64,000 nucleotides of DNA from Rusavskia elegans (lineage: Eukaryota > Ascomycota > Lecanoromycetes > Teloschistales > Teloschistaceae). Under the pieces are notes generated by a model. The model saw nothing but the letters and a program-made list of their open reading frames with translations, did no database searches and had not been told where the DNA came from. The stretch spans positions 186,001-250,000 of the forward strand of contig SAUG01000085.1 of NCBI GenBank assembly GCA_011316305.1. The letters run 5' to 3'. Below, piece by piece: positions 1 through 14,811 of the stretch (position 1 is its first letter; every line of letters begins with the position of its first letter). Position numbers and translations under genes: made by a program.

Positions 1-2537
1 AAAAAAGGTCGGTAGCTAGTATATATATATCGACTATTAAAGCTTTAATAGTATAACTATAAAGAATAGGTATTTATTATCTAAAATTTAAAATTATCTA
101 GATATTATCGGAATAGCGAAGTACTTTAGTAAAATTAATCTAATAAACGATTACTAGTAGATTAATATTATTAATAAAAATTATATAAAAACGGTTTTTA
201 ATATTAAAGCTAGTAAATATAAGTTCTTAGTTATATTATTTAAATTAACGAACGAATCTATAATATTTTAAACTATAATAAATAATATACCCTAGCCGTT
301 TTTTAATAATTTTATAGTTATTTACCTCGATAATATTTTAATCTATTCGAAGAAAGAGGAGGAGTATATATAATATATTAAAGCTATTATAGAAATATTT
401 GAAAAGAATTAACTATTTATAAAATCTTCGAAATATCTATTTTTTTAGAAATATATTAAATTCTATAGGTATATTATCGGTAATAGAAAAATCTATATAA
501 ATATAGCGAAGGTAAAAGCTATTAAAAACTAGCTACTGATATAAACGGTATATAATATACGGTCTTTTTTAGAGTTATATATCTATTACCGGAGATTTAT
601 AGAAGATTTTACGCTAATATACGGACCTTTCTATAAATTAATCTAATGTTTTAAAGGTAAGAAATATAAACTAATTCGAATAAATTTCTCTGTTCGAAAT
701 ATATATAAACTAATTAAAAATATTATAATAAACGATAAAATATTTATTTAATTTAATATAATTCTACTTTTTATTATTAAAACGGATATTTCCGACTTTA
801 GATAAAATACTATTTTCTATAAAATTAATACCGATAGTATTAAATAGTCTATTACTTTTAAAAGCAAGGTATTTATATCTATAGAATATAATAACGCTAC
901 CTATAAATAAAAGCTTTTTACTATTAAAGAATTTCTACGGCGATAGCGCTATTATATTAAAAACGAAATAACTATAACTATTAAAACAGATTATATAGGT
1001 TTATAATATTTTAAAACTACTATTAAATCTTCTAAAAGGTTTACTCGCTAGTTTATAGAATTCGGGGAGTATAAACTCGATATTAAATATAGACCGGATA
1101 GTAAAATAACGATAGTAGATATTTTAAACCGAAAAAAAAACTTCTAGTTATTTACCGGCGAAATCGATAATTATACAATTTTATTTAATAACGCTATCCG
1201 AGTTTATATAGAATCTAGAATCCTATTTAATAATCCGGAAATAAAAGCTATTTTAAAAAAATATAAATACTATTTCCGAGTTAAAAATAATACGGTATAG
1301 TATCGGGACTCGCTATAAAATAGTTAGATATCCTATATTTTAGTATAGATTTATACGAATTTTCTAGACTATATCTATAAATAATATAGTTACTATTTAT
1401 ATAAAATAATAATAGATATTATTCGTATAAAATAATAGTAGCCCGAGATAAAAAAAGATATTAAATATTATATTAAATACTATCCCGAGTATTAGCTTAC
1501 TACTATCCTTTATATTATTAAATAGAATATAATATATCTTTCTAATATCTAAAATAATAGGTTAAATCCTTTTAAACGCTAAAGATTCGATTTTATCGAT
1601 CTTTTACTAGAAATTAACTAGAGTAATAAATAGATTATAACTATAATTAAATATACTATTAGATAGCCTATAGTTTAGTCGTTTTTAAATATAATAGTAG
1701 AAATACTAGCCGAATTTATTATTTATCGGATCTACTATAATTATAGTTTTTTAAAAGAAATTATTATTAATCGAAATATAAACCTTTAGGCTCTAGCTAT
1801 AGATAAGATATACTGCCTACTAGAAGTTAAATATCGAGATATAACGTCTTATTACCTATAAATAAATAGCGCTATTAAAAGGTTTAACGGAGTTTTCGGA
1901 AAAATATTTACTAAATATTATATTAGGTAACCGAAAAAGATTTAGAATCTTTATTTAAACTAGGCTCTATTTACTATATATATTTATATATATATAACTA
2001 CTAGATTTTTACCTTTCTATTTACTTTATAGTATTAACCCGATACTATCGACTAATATTTCTAGCTTTTTTCTAAAAGAATATAATAAAAAAATCGATTC
2101 TATATCGTTTCTTTCGCGCGATCGAGCTAAAGTATTTAAAGATATAATAGTACGAGTAAAAATAAATAAAAAGATATAAAATACGAAAATAAAAGATAAT
2201 ATCTTTATTAAAAGGGATATAGTTTTAATTAGAATTAAATAATTTTAAAAAATTTAAAGTTAACTAGTATAGTCTATATAAGGTTATTTAAACTAAGATA
2301 TTAAATACTTATATTCTAAAACCTTCTAGTAAATCTATTAATAAATATCTAATTAGTAGAAATTATATAAAGAAATATTTTATAGAAGAAAATATTACTA
2401 TTAGATAAAAAATACCTTATAGATATAAAAGACTAAAGAAAGTTACTATAGAATAGCTTTCGCTAAATAAAAAACGTAAACGAAAAATATCTCGTAAACT
2501 AAAGCTAGCGGAAAACCTAGATAATAATTATTTATCT

Positions 2538-2850
2538 AAATTTAGGCCTATATCTAAAAATAATCTTTATAAAAAAAATAATAATAAAATATAAACTTTT
2601 AGGAAAGAGAGAAATTAATTGGATTTTTGTTTTTATTTATTATTTTATATATTCGTATACGTTAAAATATAAATCAATTCCAGTTTAGACTTGCTTGAAT
2701 TTAGGTCTATACCTGAAAATAATCTCCGTAAAAAAGACGACGATAAGATATAAACTTCTAGGAAGGAAAAAAATTAATTAGGTTTTTACTTTTATTTATT
2801 ATTTTATATATTTATATATATTAAAATATAAATTAATTCTAGTTTAAATA
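2538..2850 (+). repeat. Tandem duplication (about 160 bp x 2) inside element A
   Basis: Two adjacent copies (about 2538-2697 and 2698-2850) both begin near AATTTAGG and run to a CAGTTTA/TAGTTTA end. Element B carries only one copy, at about 12,557-12,710. The second copy in A keeps somewhat more CA/TG than the first. The duplication lies just after the integrase region, in the non-pol 3' part of the element. Confidence 0.75.
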
Positions 2851-4739
2851 TAATTCTTTTACCTTTTATTTATTTTTAAAAAAAAGATATTTTTATTAAT
2901 TTTCTATAGAATAAAGAGTAAATAAATATATAAATAATTCTATAACGATATTAAAAGCGGAACTTTTTACTAGCTTATAGAATTATATTTAATAAAGATT
3001 TAACAGTAACTTTAGGTACGGTTTTTTATTCTAAAATACGTATAATATATATTTATTAAACCGGAAAAATTTAAATTAAAAGTTTAGAAAATTAGACTTC
3101 CCTATATTTTAGTATAAAGCTAAAATATAATAGAGCCGCCTTTTATAATATAACTATTATACTTTAAATATAGCTATACCGAAATCTAAATAACTATTTA
3201 CTATTTTTTAATTTTAATATATTTACCGCTTTCGACGAGGCTAAAGTATTTATTTAAAACTAGAATAATCTTTATTAGTAAAGTTAAAATCTTCGCGTTT
3301 ATATTTCTTTTTATTTTAGAACCGATTTATTTAATATTAAACTACTATATACTATACCTTAAAAGTATATATATAGTAAGCCTTATAGCAAGCTATATAG
3401 GCGTTAATAGAAACAGCCGGTAAAGATAATATACTTTCTAGATCCGAAGATATAAAAAAGAAAGAAAATAATTTCTAAAAAGGCCCGGAGCCGAACTAAA
3501 ATTCGAATTATATATAATCGGTATCTAATAAAAATATATAGTTAAATAAATTCGTAACCTTTAATATATATAATAGAGATCTAGCTAATAGACGACTACT
3601 AGCCTTTTTTCTTTTAATTATATTTATTAACGAGGTTTCGGCTTAGATTATAGAAAGTTTATCTTTATATCCAGGTCTATTAGAGTTATTAATAGTAGGC
3701 TAGAAAGATAAAGCTAAAGGACTAAAGCCTTTATTATTTTATAGGAAATCGGGCGGAAAAATATTATAGTCTATAATTCGTTTCGATAATAATCGACGCA
3801 GCTATAATAGAGTAGAAGAAAGCGGTATAGAATTATTATCTATATAGTTTCTAGCTCTTATACCCGTTTATTTTCTAGAAGATTACGGGATCTATATCTA
3901 TAATAGAAATTCTATACCGACTATAGATTATAATCTATATAAAGATAAATATAGATATTTATTTTAGTAGTACCTTTATAGATAATTACTATATATACCT
4001 CCGAATTCCTATTATATATTTACGTAGTATACGAAGAGACGGATAGTATTACTAATATAAAAGCTATAAAGTTTACTCGTTTAAATCCTATATAGCTAGA
4101 ATAAAATTAGTCGTTTAAAAGAAAATAAATCGTATATATTTAAAGAACGACTTATTTATATAAAAATAGTATTAAGCTTTTATAGATATATAATCTAGAT
4201 AAATCGGTTAAATTTACCGAAGTATTCTATATAAATTTTAATATTTTAGCGCCGGAAATTATTAGGAAAGGTAACGCTTTCTAAAATAAATTAACGGAAC
4301 TATTAATATAAGCGATATTTCTATCGAATAGCCTAATTTATAGTATTAATTACTATATAAAAATAGTAATCATATCTATAAATAATAATTACTACTTTAT
4401 TAACTCGCTATCTATTATTTTATAAAGATTTTATAATAATTCTAACCGCTGCCGGGTTAGATACGATATACTATAATAGTTATTATTACTATTATTAGAG
4501 CAGATAATCGATAATATTATTAAAAAAAAAAGCTCCGAAAATTAAAAAGTTCGAAGTTATAGTAGTCGATAGCGAGCTTCTACTAATATATTTATTTACT
4601 TCTATATAAATTTTATAAAGGTAAACTTATAATTTTTACTTTACTTTATTTATTATTACTAGTTATAGTTTTATTTCTATTACTATTTAGCTTTAGAAAA
4701 TATTTACTTCCCTCTATATCTTATTTAGGAAGGGGAGAG

Positions 4740-4954
4740 TATAGTAGTTAAAATTCTAAACTATTCGAACGGTTTAAAAGGTTATAGAATATATATCTAG
4801 ATTATATAGTTATATATAAATTCGGATACTAACTAATCCGGTCGCTAATTATAAAAGCGAGTATAGAAACGGGTATAGATCTAGCGTGGAAATATTTATA
4901 TATATAAATGCTTTACTCCTCTATAGTTATAGGAAATCAGCTTGGCTTTCTACA
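4740..4954 (+). repeat. 3' LTR of element A (215 bp)
   Basis: The sequence starts TATAGTAGTTAAAATTC and ends TTTCTACA. It aligns end to end with the LTRs at 7399-7613 and 14597-14811, and all three measure 215 bp. Terminal TG..CA appears as TA..CA here, consistent with RIP of the first dinucleotide. It is immediately preceded by a purine tract (AGGAAGGGGAGAG), as expected for the plus-strand primer of reverse transcription. Confidence 0.88.
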
Positions 4955-7398
4955 ATAGATTATTTAAATAAATATTTACTTCGTATTATATATAATCTAG
5001 TTTTAGAATAAAGTAATTAAAGGTCTCTTTATAATATAATATCTAGAAAAAATAACTTTTAATTAATTAAAGCCCTATATAGAAGACTATTTTAATAATC
5101 CGGAAAATTAAAAGGAAAATTATAATATTCTAGATTTTTTATAATTTCGATAGTTTAATTATAATTATAAAAGAATCCTTTAGTAATAATAATAAAAATA
5201 GAGTAATAGAAAGAAAACCAATAAATCTAAAATAGTAGAAGGCGGTAATTATCTAAATTACTTGATTTCGAACCTTAGTTTATAGATTAGACTAGAAAGA
5301 TTTAGTTTTAAAAGTTTATTTCTATAAAGAATTTTATATAAAAAATAAAAAAAGTAAAAACTATAATAGTAATTAAAGAATTCGACTCGCTAGTAATATT
5401 TATTAAACTAGCGACTAGAATTAATACTAGATAGTATATGATATATATAGATAAATAGTCGTTTTATAAAATAGAATCTGCTAAAAAATAGTTTAAAAGA
5501 AATCTAATAGAATTTAGTACTACCGAAATTAAAAAATTATAGATTAAAGTTTATTATTTATACGGAAAGACGGAATATCTAAAAAGAAATTATTTATCTA
5601 AAGAAATAATAGAAGTAATTAAATATTAGTTTAAAGTAATAGAAAAATTATCTAAAAGAAAAGTTAGTAAATATATAATAAAAAGTTAAACAGTCTATTA
5701 TTATAATAATTACTTTATCTATCTATCGAATAAAGGTAGATTAAAATAATATTCTTTAAAATTAAAGAAACAAAAAAGAGTATAAAAAATAGTAGTTAAA
5801 CTAAAACTATATTAAATAGAAAAATCCTTTACTATAGTATTTAAAATTAAAATCTGAAATTATTAGACGATAGTTTTAATAAACGGAAGAAAAATTAATT
5901 ATAGAAGAACTATACGAAGGAATCGCCAGATATATTATTAAACGCTCTATAAAAACAAAATAGAATTAAAAAAATAGAAGTTAAAATAAAAAATAGATTT
6001 ATCGGGTTTACGAACTTTATATTAATCGTATATCTAAAATAATATATTATTATAGAAAATAAATACAAAGAATCGATTTTAGAAACGCTAGTATAAGAAA
6101 GCTACGAAAAAAAAAAAATAGAATTCTAGATAATATATCTTCTCGCGTATAAAAATCTCCTATATAAAAAACTCGACCTCGTATTAAATACGGATTACGA
6201 TTAAATCCGTAAACTAGATAAAAGGTTTAAAAAAGGAGATAAAATATAGAAAACAAAAGTCTGGAAGAAATACTACTACCTATTAATATAATTGGTTAAA
6301 ATATTTAATAAAAGATGAAAAATAGTTTAGAAACTCTAGATTAATTATATTAAAAAGAATTAATAAAGTAACTATAGCTATATATCGGTATAGAGCTCGG
6401 AAACCGAGTATAAAATACTAGATTCTACGTTAAATATATAATTTAAAGACGATAATTTCAACTAGTCCCTATCTTTATTTTAAAAAAATAAAATAGTAGC
6501 TAAAAAATAGGAATTAGCCGAAATATCGGAAAATCTAGAAATAACTTATAATATAGACTTTTAATTCGAACTAAAAAGGATATTTTTAAAGAAATCTTTA
6601 ATTAGATACTCTTTTAAAAATTTATTATCTCTAATAGCTAAAAAAGTTTAAATTTTTTTAGAAATCTATTAAAATCTTCTAAAATCAAACCTGGTATTAA
6701 TTTAATAAAATCTTTTTTACGCGGATAGTATAAAATTACCGGTCGAAATAAAAGATATAGAATTATTGATTTTATTAAACTTTAATAAAATACGCTATTT
6801 TTAAACGATAAAATTATCTTTTCTCTTTTTAAAAGCTTTAAAACACTAAATAAAACGAACCTATTTCGCGAGTAAATAATAAAGATTTAACTCGCGAATA
6901 AATAAATTATTATATATTTCTTTTTAATAGAAATATAACGATTTAATTTTCTAATTTTCTTTTAAATATTCGAATATAATATATTTAATTATAGCGCGAA
7001 AATTAGCCTTTTTAGATTTAAATCGCTTTTCTATAGAGATTAATAGACGAATATAGATAATATTTGAAAAAATCTTATAAATCTCTTTCGAAATAAATAT
7101 AATATAGAGTTTTTTAGATTTTATATATTTTCTATATATATCGGTATTTAAAAATATTCTATTAATTTCAAATAGATTATAGATATAATAATTATAAAAA
7201 AATAGTATAGTTTTCTTTCGACGTTAAATATATTAGTAAAGTTTTAGATAGAAAACCGATTTATATATAACTAAAAATAAAGTAAAAAAAAAAATAACGA
7301 AAGATAAATCGATTTTATATTCTATATTAAAGAAACGCTAGGTAAAAATATTATAGAAAGGGTTATATTATATCTACGATTCTATAGAAATATCTACG
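4955..7398. other. RIP-degraded sequence between the two gypsy elements, unidentified
   Basis: This is AT-rich, CA/TG-depleted sequence with no open frame and no similarity that I could recognise to elements A or B. It is the left flank into which element B inserted, because the TACG at 7395-7398 is repeated after element B at 14812-14815. The strong RIP implies that it was itself repetitive, or that RIP leaked from its neighbours. I found no terminal repeats. Confidence 0.5.
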
Positions 7399-7613
7399 TA
7401 TAGTGGTCAGAGTTCTGAACCATTCGAACGGTTTAATAGATTATAGAATATATATCTAGATTATATAATTATATATTAATTCGGATATTAACTAATCCAA
7501 TCGCTAATTATAAAAACGGATATAGAAATAAATATAGATCTAACGTAGAAATACTTATATATATAAATATTATATTTTTCTATAGTTATAGGAAATTAGT
7601 TTAGAATTTTATA
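7399..7613 (+). repeat. 5' LTR of element B (215 bp)
   Basis: It starts TATAGTGGTCAGAGTTC and ends TTTTATA. It retains more TG/CA at its beginning than the other two LTRs but is otherwise collinear with them. It is preceded by TACG at 7395-7398, the left target-site copy. Confidence 0.88.
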
Positions 7614-10600
7614 CTAGTAGTAATAATCTTTTAGACTATAAATAATCTAACTTTACTCTATTATTAAAGTATTTTTAAATCCGTTTTATTTATTTTTATA
7701 AACGAGATTCTTTAAACTCGAATATAAATTCCTAAATAAAATATTTCTTCTACTTTTAATTCGGCGCTAGTATAGAGCGAATAATAGTATATAATAAAAA
7801 TACAATCTCTTTTAAATTTTATATAAACTAGAAGTTTTATTATAGGACTTTTTTAAACGATTTACTTACGATCTTATTCGCTACTATCTCTATTATAGAA
7901 AAGAATATTTCTAGAAAAAGTATTAGTTTTAGGAATACCTTAAATATTTCCGGAAATAATAATTTTTATAATAATAGTAATAAAAGTAGGCCTAATTATA
8001 AATATAACCGATTTTTTAGTTATTTTTATATAAACTATAGAAGTAGCTATATTAATTCCGATTATTATTATTTCTATTATAGTAGCTCTAATCTAGAGCT
8101 ACTAGAACCTTCTAGTAGAAATCCTAATTTACTATTATATAGATCTATTTCTTCTAATACCTCTAATATTATTATAGTCTATATAATATAGGATATCTAT
8201 AATAAAAAGCCTTCTAACTTTAAAAGTTATAAATATAACTACTATATCGCCTATATCTAGCTCCGCCGCTATAAATACTATTATTTATTTTATAGTATAA
8301 CTATCGCGGATTCTATTTTCTATAGTAGTTAATATTTTATTAATAGTACTAAACTATAGTATATTAAATAGGTTTCTATTCTAGATAAAAGCTTCTAGAA
8401 ATATTTTAAAAAGATTTTTCTAAAGCGATAGAATAAACTAATTTTATAGAAAATACTTTAGCTATTTAGTATAGATTAGCTTAGAATAAAAATTTTAACG
8501 ATATTAAAAACTACTATTCTATTTTTATTAAATTAAATATAGATATTAAAAATAAAATTAGTAAATATATTACTTTAAAATATTTTATCGATTATTTAAA
8601 ATCTAATATTTAGATAGTTACTAAAAGATATTTCGCTTTATAATAATAAAGTAAATAACTAGTAAACTTTATAAATATTATAAATACTATAACGATATTT
8701 AAAAAAGTTATTTCTAAATACTATAGTAACCGGAGTACTATAGTTTCTTTAATAGTCGAATAATTTAGTACCGCCGAAATTAATTCTATAGATACTAGTA
8801 GTTAAAGTAGCTATAGCCGAAGCCGAAATAATCGAAGAAAAAGAAATAGATAAAATGGATTAAATAGTATAAATAAATACTATAATTATAGAAAGTCTAG
8901 CTATTATAAAAAAAATTACCGGAATATTTATATTACGGGATATATTTCTATAGAATAGACCTTTTCTAAAAAAAAAAAGTCTATTAATAATAATTAATAA
9001 TAGATTATTAGAAAATAAATAGTATTATATATATTTAGGCGTATATATAATATTAATAAAAAGCCTTTAATAATAGAAAAATAGCTCGGTCTAGTTAAAG
9101 TAAAAATCGAAGAATTAGAAATAATTTTTAAAAAAATACCGAAAAAAGCTTTAACTGCTTCCAATAATATAATATTATTATTAAAAAATATATAAAATAG
9201 TAAATAACTTTTATATATAAATTAAATACCGGGTATTAATAGATAAATATAGTTTAATCTAGAAATTAATAGAAATCGTTTTGAAATTTTTACTAATTTA
9301 GATATTACTAACTATTTTATTACTAGATATATTATTAATTTTTTAAAATTAGAGTATTAGTAGTTATTAGATAAAATATAGTTTAAAAGTAGTAAAATTA
9401 TAGATATTTTAAAAATAATAGAACTTTTATAGTTTTATAGAATCTTTTCTATTACTATTTTTAATATAATACTAGATATAAACTATAATCTAATTTTCGG
9501 AAAAGATTTCTAGAAATAATATAGTTTAGTATCTAACTATAATATTCTAGAAATATAAATTTAAAAAAATAGAATTATTTATTAATTATATAGCGCCTCG
9601 AATATATATTATTTATAATTTTTTAAAAATATCTTAACCGAATTTTTTAAAATTAATTTTAAAAGATTTAAATAATTTATTAGAAAGGGTATATAGGCCT
9701 GCCTATATATTATATAAAACGAATCTAATTTTTCGGAATAATTTAATCTAGTCTAGAAAGTAATAGGTTATATAGGACTAGATAGAATTTTCGGCTTAAA
9801 ATTTTTAGATTATTTCTAAAATAACTTTCTAATAAAACTACTACTAGAGAGGCTATTAGATTTTATAATTAAAACCGGCGATACTCGATCTATTAATCGA
9901 GTTTATTATAGTTTATTTCCTAAATAGAATAAAGAATAGAAGTATTAAATTAAGTATTTTACCGAGCGAAAATTAATTCGACTAAATTAATTTCTTTAGA
10001 ACGCGCCTATTTTTTTTACTAGAAAAAAGAATAATAGCTAGTATATATATATCGACTACCGGGGCCTTAATAGTATAACTATAAAAAATAGATATCTATT
10101 ATCTAAAATTTAAAATTATCTAAATACTATTAAAATAGTAAAATACTTTAGTAAAATTAATCTAATAAGCGATTACTAGTAGATTAATATTATTAAAAAA
10201 AATTATATAAAAATAGCTTTTAATACTAAAGCTAGTAAATATAAGTTTTTAGTTATATTATTTAGATTAACGAACGTATCTATAATATTCTAAACTATAA
10301 TAAATAATATATTTAGGTCGTTTTTTGATAATTTTATAGTTATTTATTTTAATAATTTCTTAATCTATTCGAAGAATAAAGAGGAGTACCTATAATATAT
10401 TAAAGCTATTATAGAAGTATTTAAAAAGAATTAACTATTTATAAAGCCTTTAAAATATCTATTTTTCTAAAAGTATATTAAATTCTATAGATATATTATT
10501 AGTAATTAAAAAGTCCGTATAAATATAGCGAAAGTAAAAGCTATTAGAGACTAGCTATTACTATAAATAATATACGATATATAGTTCTTTTTAGAATTAT

Positions 10601-13600
10601 ATATTTATTACCGGAGATTTATAAAAGATTTCGCTTTAATATACGGGTCTCTTTATAAATTAATCTAGAATTTAAAAGATAAAAAATATAAACGAATCCG
10701 AATAAATTTTTAAGCTCGAAATATATATAAACTAATTATAAACGTTATAATAAATAATAAAATATTTATTTAACCCGATATAATTTTATCTTTTATTATT
10801 ATAACGAATACTTCCGACTTTAAATAGAGTACTATTCTCTATTAGATTAATATCGATAGTATTAAATAGCCTATTATTTTCGAAAATAAAGTATTTATAT
10901 TCATAGAGCGTAACTATACTATCTATAAACGAGAGCTTTTTACTATTAAGAAATCTCTATAGTAATAGCGTTACTATATCGAAAATAGAATAACTATAAC
11001 TATTAGAACGGATTATATAAGCTTATAATATTTTAAAACTATTACTAAACTTTCTAAAAAACTTACTCGCTAGTTCGCGGAATTTAGAAAGTATAAATTT
11101 AATATTAAATATAAACTAGATAGTAAAATAATAGTAGCGGATATATTAAACCGAAAAAAAAATTTCTAGCTATTTACTAATAAAGTTAATAATTATATAA
11201 ATTTATTTAATAACGCTATTAGAATTTATATAAAATCCGGAACTCTATCTAATAATCCGGAAATAAAAGTTATTTTAAAGAAATATAAATACTATTTTCG
11301 AGTTAAAAATAATATAGTATAGTACCGGGACTTATTTTAAAATAGTTAAATACTTTATATTCTAGTATAGATTTATAAGAACTTTCTAGATTATATTTAT
11401 AAATAATATAATTACTATTCGTTCGAAATAATAATAGATATTATTTATATAAAATAGTAGTAGCCCGAGATAAAAAAAGATATTAAATATTATATTAAAT
11501 ACTATTTCGAATATTAATTTACTACTATTTTTCGCGATATTAAATAGAATATAATATATTTTTCTAATATCTAGAAAAATAGATTAAATCCTTTTAAATA
11601 CTAGAGATTTAATTTTATTAATCCTTTATTAAAAACTAACTAGAATAATAAATAGCTTATAACTACGATTAATTATACTATTAGATAGCCTATAATTTAG
11701 TTATTTCTAAATAAAATAGTAGAAATACTAATCGAATTTATTATCTATCGGATCTACTATAATTATAGCTTTTCGATAGAAATTATTACTAATTAAAGTA
11801 TAAACCTTTAGGCTCTAGGTATAAATAAAATATATCGCCTACTAGAAGTTAAATATTAAGGTATAATATTTTATTACCTATAAATAAATAGTATTATTAA
11901 ATGGTTTAATAGAGTTTTCGAGAAAATATTTACTAAATACTATATTAGATAGCTAAAAAAGACTTAGAATCTTTATTTAAACTAGGTTCTATTTACTATA
12001 CGTATTTATATAAATAGAACTACTAGATTTTTACCTTTTTATTTATTTTATAATATTAATCTAATACTACCGACTAATATTTCTAATTATTTTCCGGAAG
12101 GATATAATAAAAGGATTAATTTTATATCGTTTCTTTTACGCGATTAAATTAAAGTATTTAAAGATATAATAAAATAAATAAAAATAAATAAAAAGATATA
12201 GAATATAAAGATAAAAAATAATATTTTTATTAAAAAGAATATAATTTTAATTAGAATTAAATAATTTTAAAAGTTTAAACTTTACTAGTATAGTCTATAT
12301 AAGGTTATTTAAACTAAAATCTTAAATATTTATATTCTAAAACCTTCTAATAAATATACTAATAAATATTTAATTAGTAGAAATTATATAAAGAAAAATT
12401 TTATAAAAGAAAATATTACTATTAGATAAAGAATACTTTATAGGTCTAGAAAATTAAAGAAAATTACTATAAAGTAACCTTCGCTAAATAAAAAGCGTAA
12501 ATAAAAAGGATTTCGTAAATTAAAACTAGTAGAAAATCTAGATAATAATTATTTATCTAAGTTTAGGTCTCTACCTAAAAATAATCTCTATAAAAAAGAT
12601 AACAATAAAATATAAACTTCTAGAAAAAAAAGAAATTAATTAAATTTTTACTTTTATTTATTATTTTATTTATTTATCTATATTAAAATATAAGTTAATT
12701 CCAGTTTAAATATAACGTCTTTACTTTTTATTTATTTTAAAAAAAAGATATTTTTGTTAATTTTCTATAGAATAAAAAGTAAATAAATATATAAATAATT
12801 CTAAAACGATATTAAAAGCGAAACTTTTTATTAGTTTATAAAATTATATTTAATAAAAATTTAATAGTGATTTTAGATATAGTCTTTTATTTAAAAATAT
12901 ATATAATATATATTTATTAAACCGGAAAAATTTAAATTAAAAGTTCAGAAAATTAAATTCCTTCTATATTTTAATATAAAGCTAAAATATAATAAAGCCG
13001 CCTTTTATAATATAACTATCGTACTTTAAATATAGCTACGCCGAAGTCTAAATAACTATCTATTATTTTTTAATTTTAGTATATTTACTGCCTTCGATAA
13101 AGCCGAAATATCTATTTAGGACTAGAGCGATTTTTATTAGTAAAGTCGAGATTTTTATATTCGCGTTCCTTTTTATTTTAGAATTGATTTATTTAATATT
13201 AAACTATTATATACTTTATTTTAAATATATATATATAGCAAGTTTTATAGTAAATTATATAGGCGTTAATAGGAATAGCCGGTAAAAATAATATACTTTC
13301 TAGATTCGAAAATATAAAAAAAAAAAATAATATTTAAAAAAACTCGAAACCGAACTAAGATTTTAATTATATATAATCGGTATCTAATAGAAATATATAG
13401 TTAAATAAATTTATAGCCTTTAATATATACGACGGAAATCTAGCTAATAGATAACTATTTGCTTTTTTTTTTAACTATATTTATTAATAAAGTTTCGGTT
13501 TAAATTATAGAAAGTTTATTTTTATATCTAGATCTATTAGAGTTATTAATAGTAGACTAGGAGAATAAAGCTAGAAGACTAAAACCTCTATTATTTTATA

Positions 13601-14596
13601 AAAAATCGAGCGGAAAAATATTATAGTCTATAATTCGCCTCGATAATAATTAATATAGCTATAGCAGAATAGAAGGAAGCGGTATAGAATTATTATCTAT
13701 ATAGCTTCTAGTTTTTATATCTATTCGTTTTCTAGAAAATTATAAAATTTATATCTTTAATAGAAATTTTATACTAATTATAGATTATAATTTATATAAA
13801 AATAAATATAGATATTTATTTTAATAGTATTTCTATAGGTAGTTATTATATATACCTCCGAATTCCTATTATATACTTACGTAGTAAATAAAGAGACGGG
13901 TAATATTACTAGTATAAAGGCTATAAAATTTATTTATTTAAATCCTATATAGTTAAAATAAAATTAGTCGTTTAAAAGGAAGTAGATTATATATATCTAA
14001 AGAATAATTTATTTATATAAAAATAATATTAAGCCATTATAGATATATAATCTAGATAAATTAATTAAATTTACTAAAATATCCTATATAAATTTCGATA
14101 TTTTAATACCGGAAATTATTAAAAAAAGTAATATTTTCTAAAATAAATTAATAGAACTATTAATATAAATAATATTTCTATCGAATAGCCTAATTTATAG
14201 TATCTATTACTATATAGAAATAGTAATTACTTTTATAAATAATAATTATTACCTTATTAGATTGCTATCTATTATCCTATAAGAATTTTATAATAATTTT
14301 AACTGCTGCCGGATTAGATATAATATATTATAATAGTTATTATTACTATTATTAAAACAGATAATTAATAATATTATTAAAAGGAAAAGTTCCGAAAATT
14401 AAGAAATTCGAGGTTATAATAGTCGATAGCGAGCTTTTATTAATATATTTATTTATTTTTATATAAATTATACGAAAGTAAATTTATATTTCTTATTTTA
14501 TTTTACTCGTTATTATAAGTTATAGTTTTATTTCTATTACTATTTAGTTTTAGAAAATACTTACTTCCTTTTATATTTTATTTAAGAAGGAAAGAA

Positions 14597-14811
14597 TATA
14601 GTAGTTAGAATTTTAAACTATTTAAATAGTTTAAAAGGCTATAGAATATATATCTAGATTATATAGTTATATATAAATTCGGATATTAACTAATCCGGTC
14701 GCTAATCGTAAAAGCGGGTATAGAAGCGGATATAAATCTAGCGTGGAGATACTTGTATATATAAATGCTTTACTTTTCTATAGTTATAGGAAATCAGCTT
14801 GAAATTCTATA
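14597..14811 (+). repeat. 3' LTR of element B (215 bp)
   Basis: It aligns with the 5' LTR over its whole length, ends TTCTATA and is followed by TACG at 14812-14815. Differences from the 5' LTR are almost all C/T or G/A, so they record RIP and cannot be used to date the insertion. Confidence 0.88.

Larger units (their letters stand above)
1..4954 (+). mobile_element. Ty3/gypsy retrotransposon A, 5'-truncated by the window, RIP-inactivated
   Basis: This copy is collinear with element B (window positions 1 onward match 10,030 onward). Reverse transcriptase: the catalytic box reads Y-L-D-N at 323-334, followed by ILIYS, so the YLDD signature is intact apart from a D-to-N change expected from a G-to-A mutation. 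RNase H follows at roughly 780-1100. The integrase region spans about 1540-1960, where recognisable words (for example RFDFIDLL and RFNGVFGK) are interspersed with stops. The element continues for about 1.9 kb beyond the pol end to a purine-rich tract (4727-4739) and the 3' LTR (4740-4954). The 5' LTR, gag and protease lie outside the window. It cannot encode functional proteins. Confidence 0.88.
7399..14811 (+). mobile_element. Complete Ty3/gypsy retrotransposon B (7.4 kb), RIP-inactivated
   Basis: LTRs at 7399-7613 and 14597-14811 bound the element, and TACG flanks both ends as a 4-bp target duplication. Gene order is gag-pol. A gag zinc knuckle is readable at 8878-8922 with the CCHC spacing, its Cys and His codons converted to Tyr by transitions. 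A protease-to-RT region contains a relic of the I-L-G-x-D-F motif near 9490-9515. The RT box reads Y-F-N-N at 10345-10356. RNase H lies at about 10,790-11,000 and integrase at about 11,590-12,010. A further 1.9 kb separates pol from the 3' LTR, with a purine tract at 14584-14596. Every domain is interrupted by stops, so the copy is dead. Confidence 0.9.
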
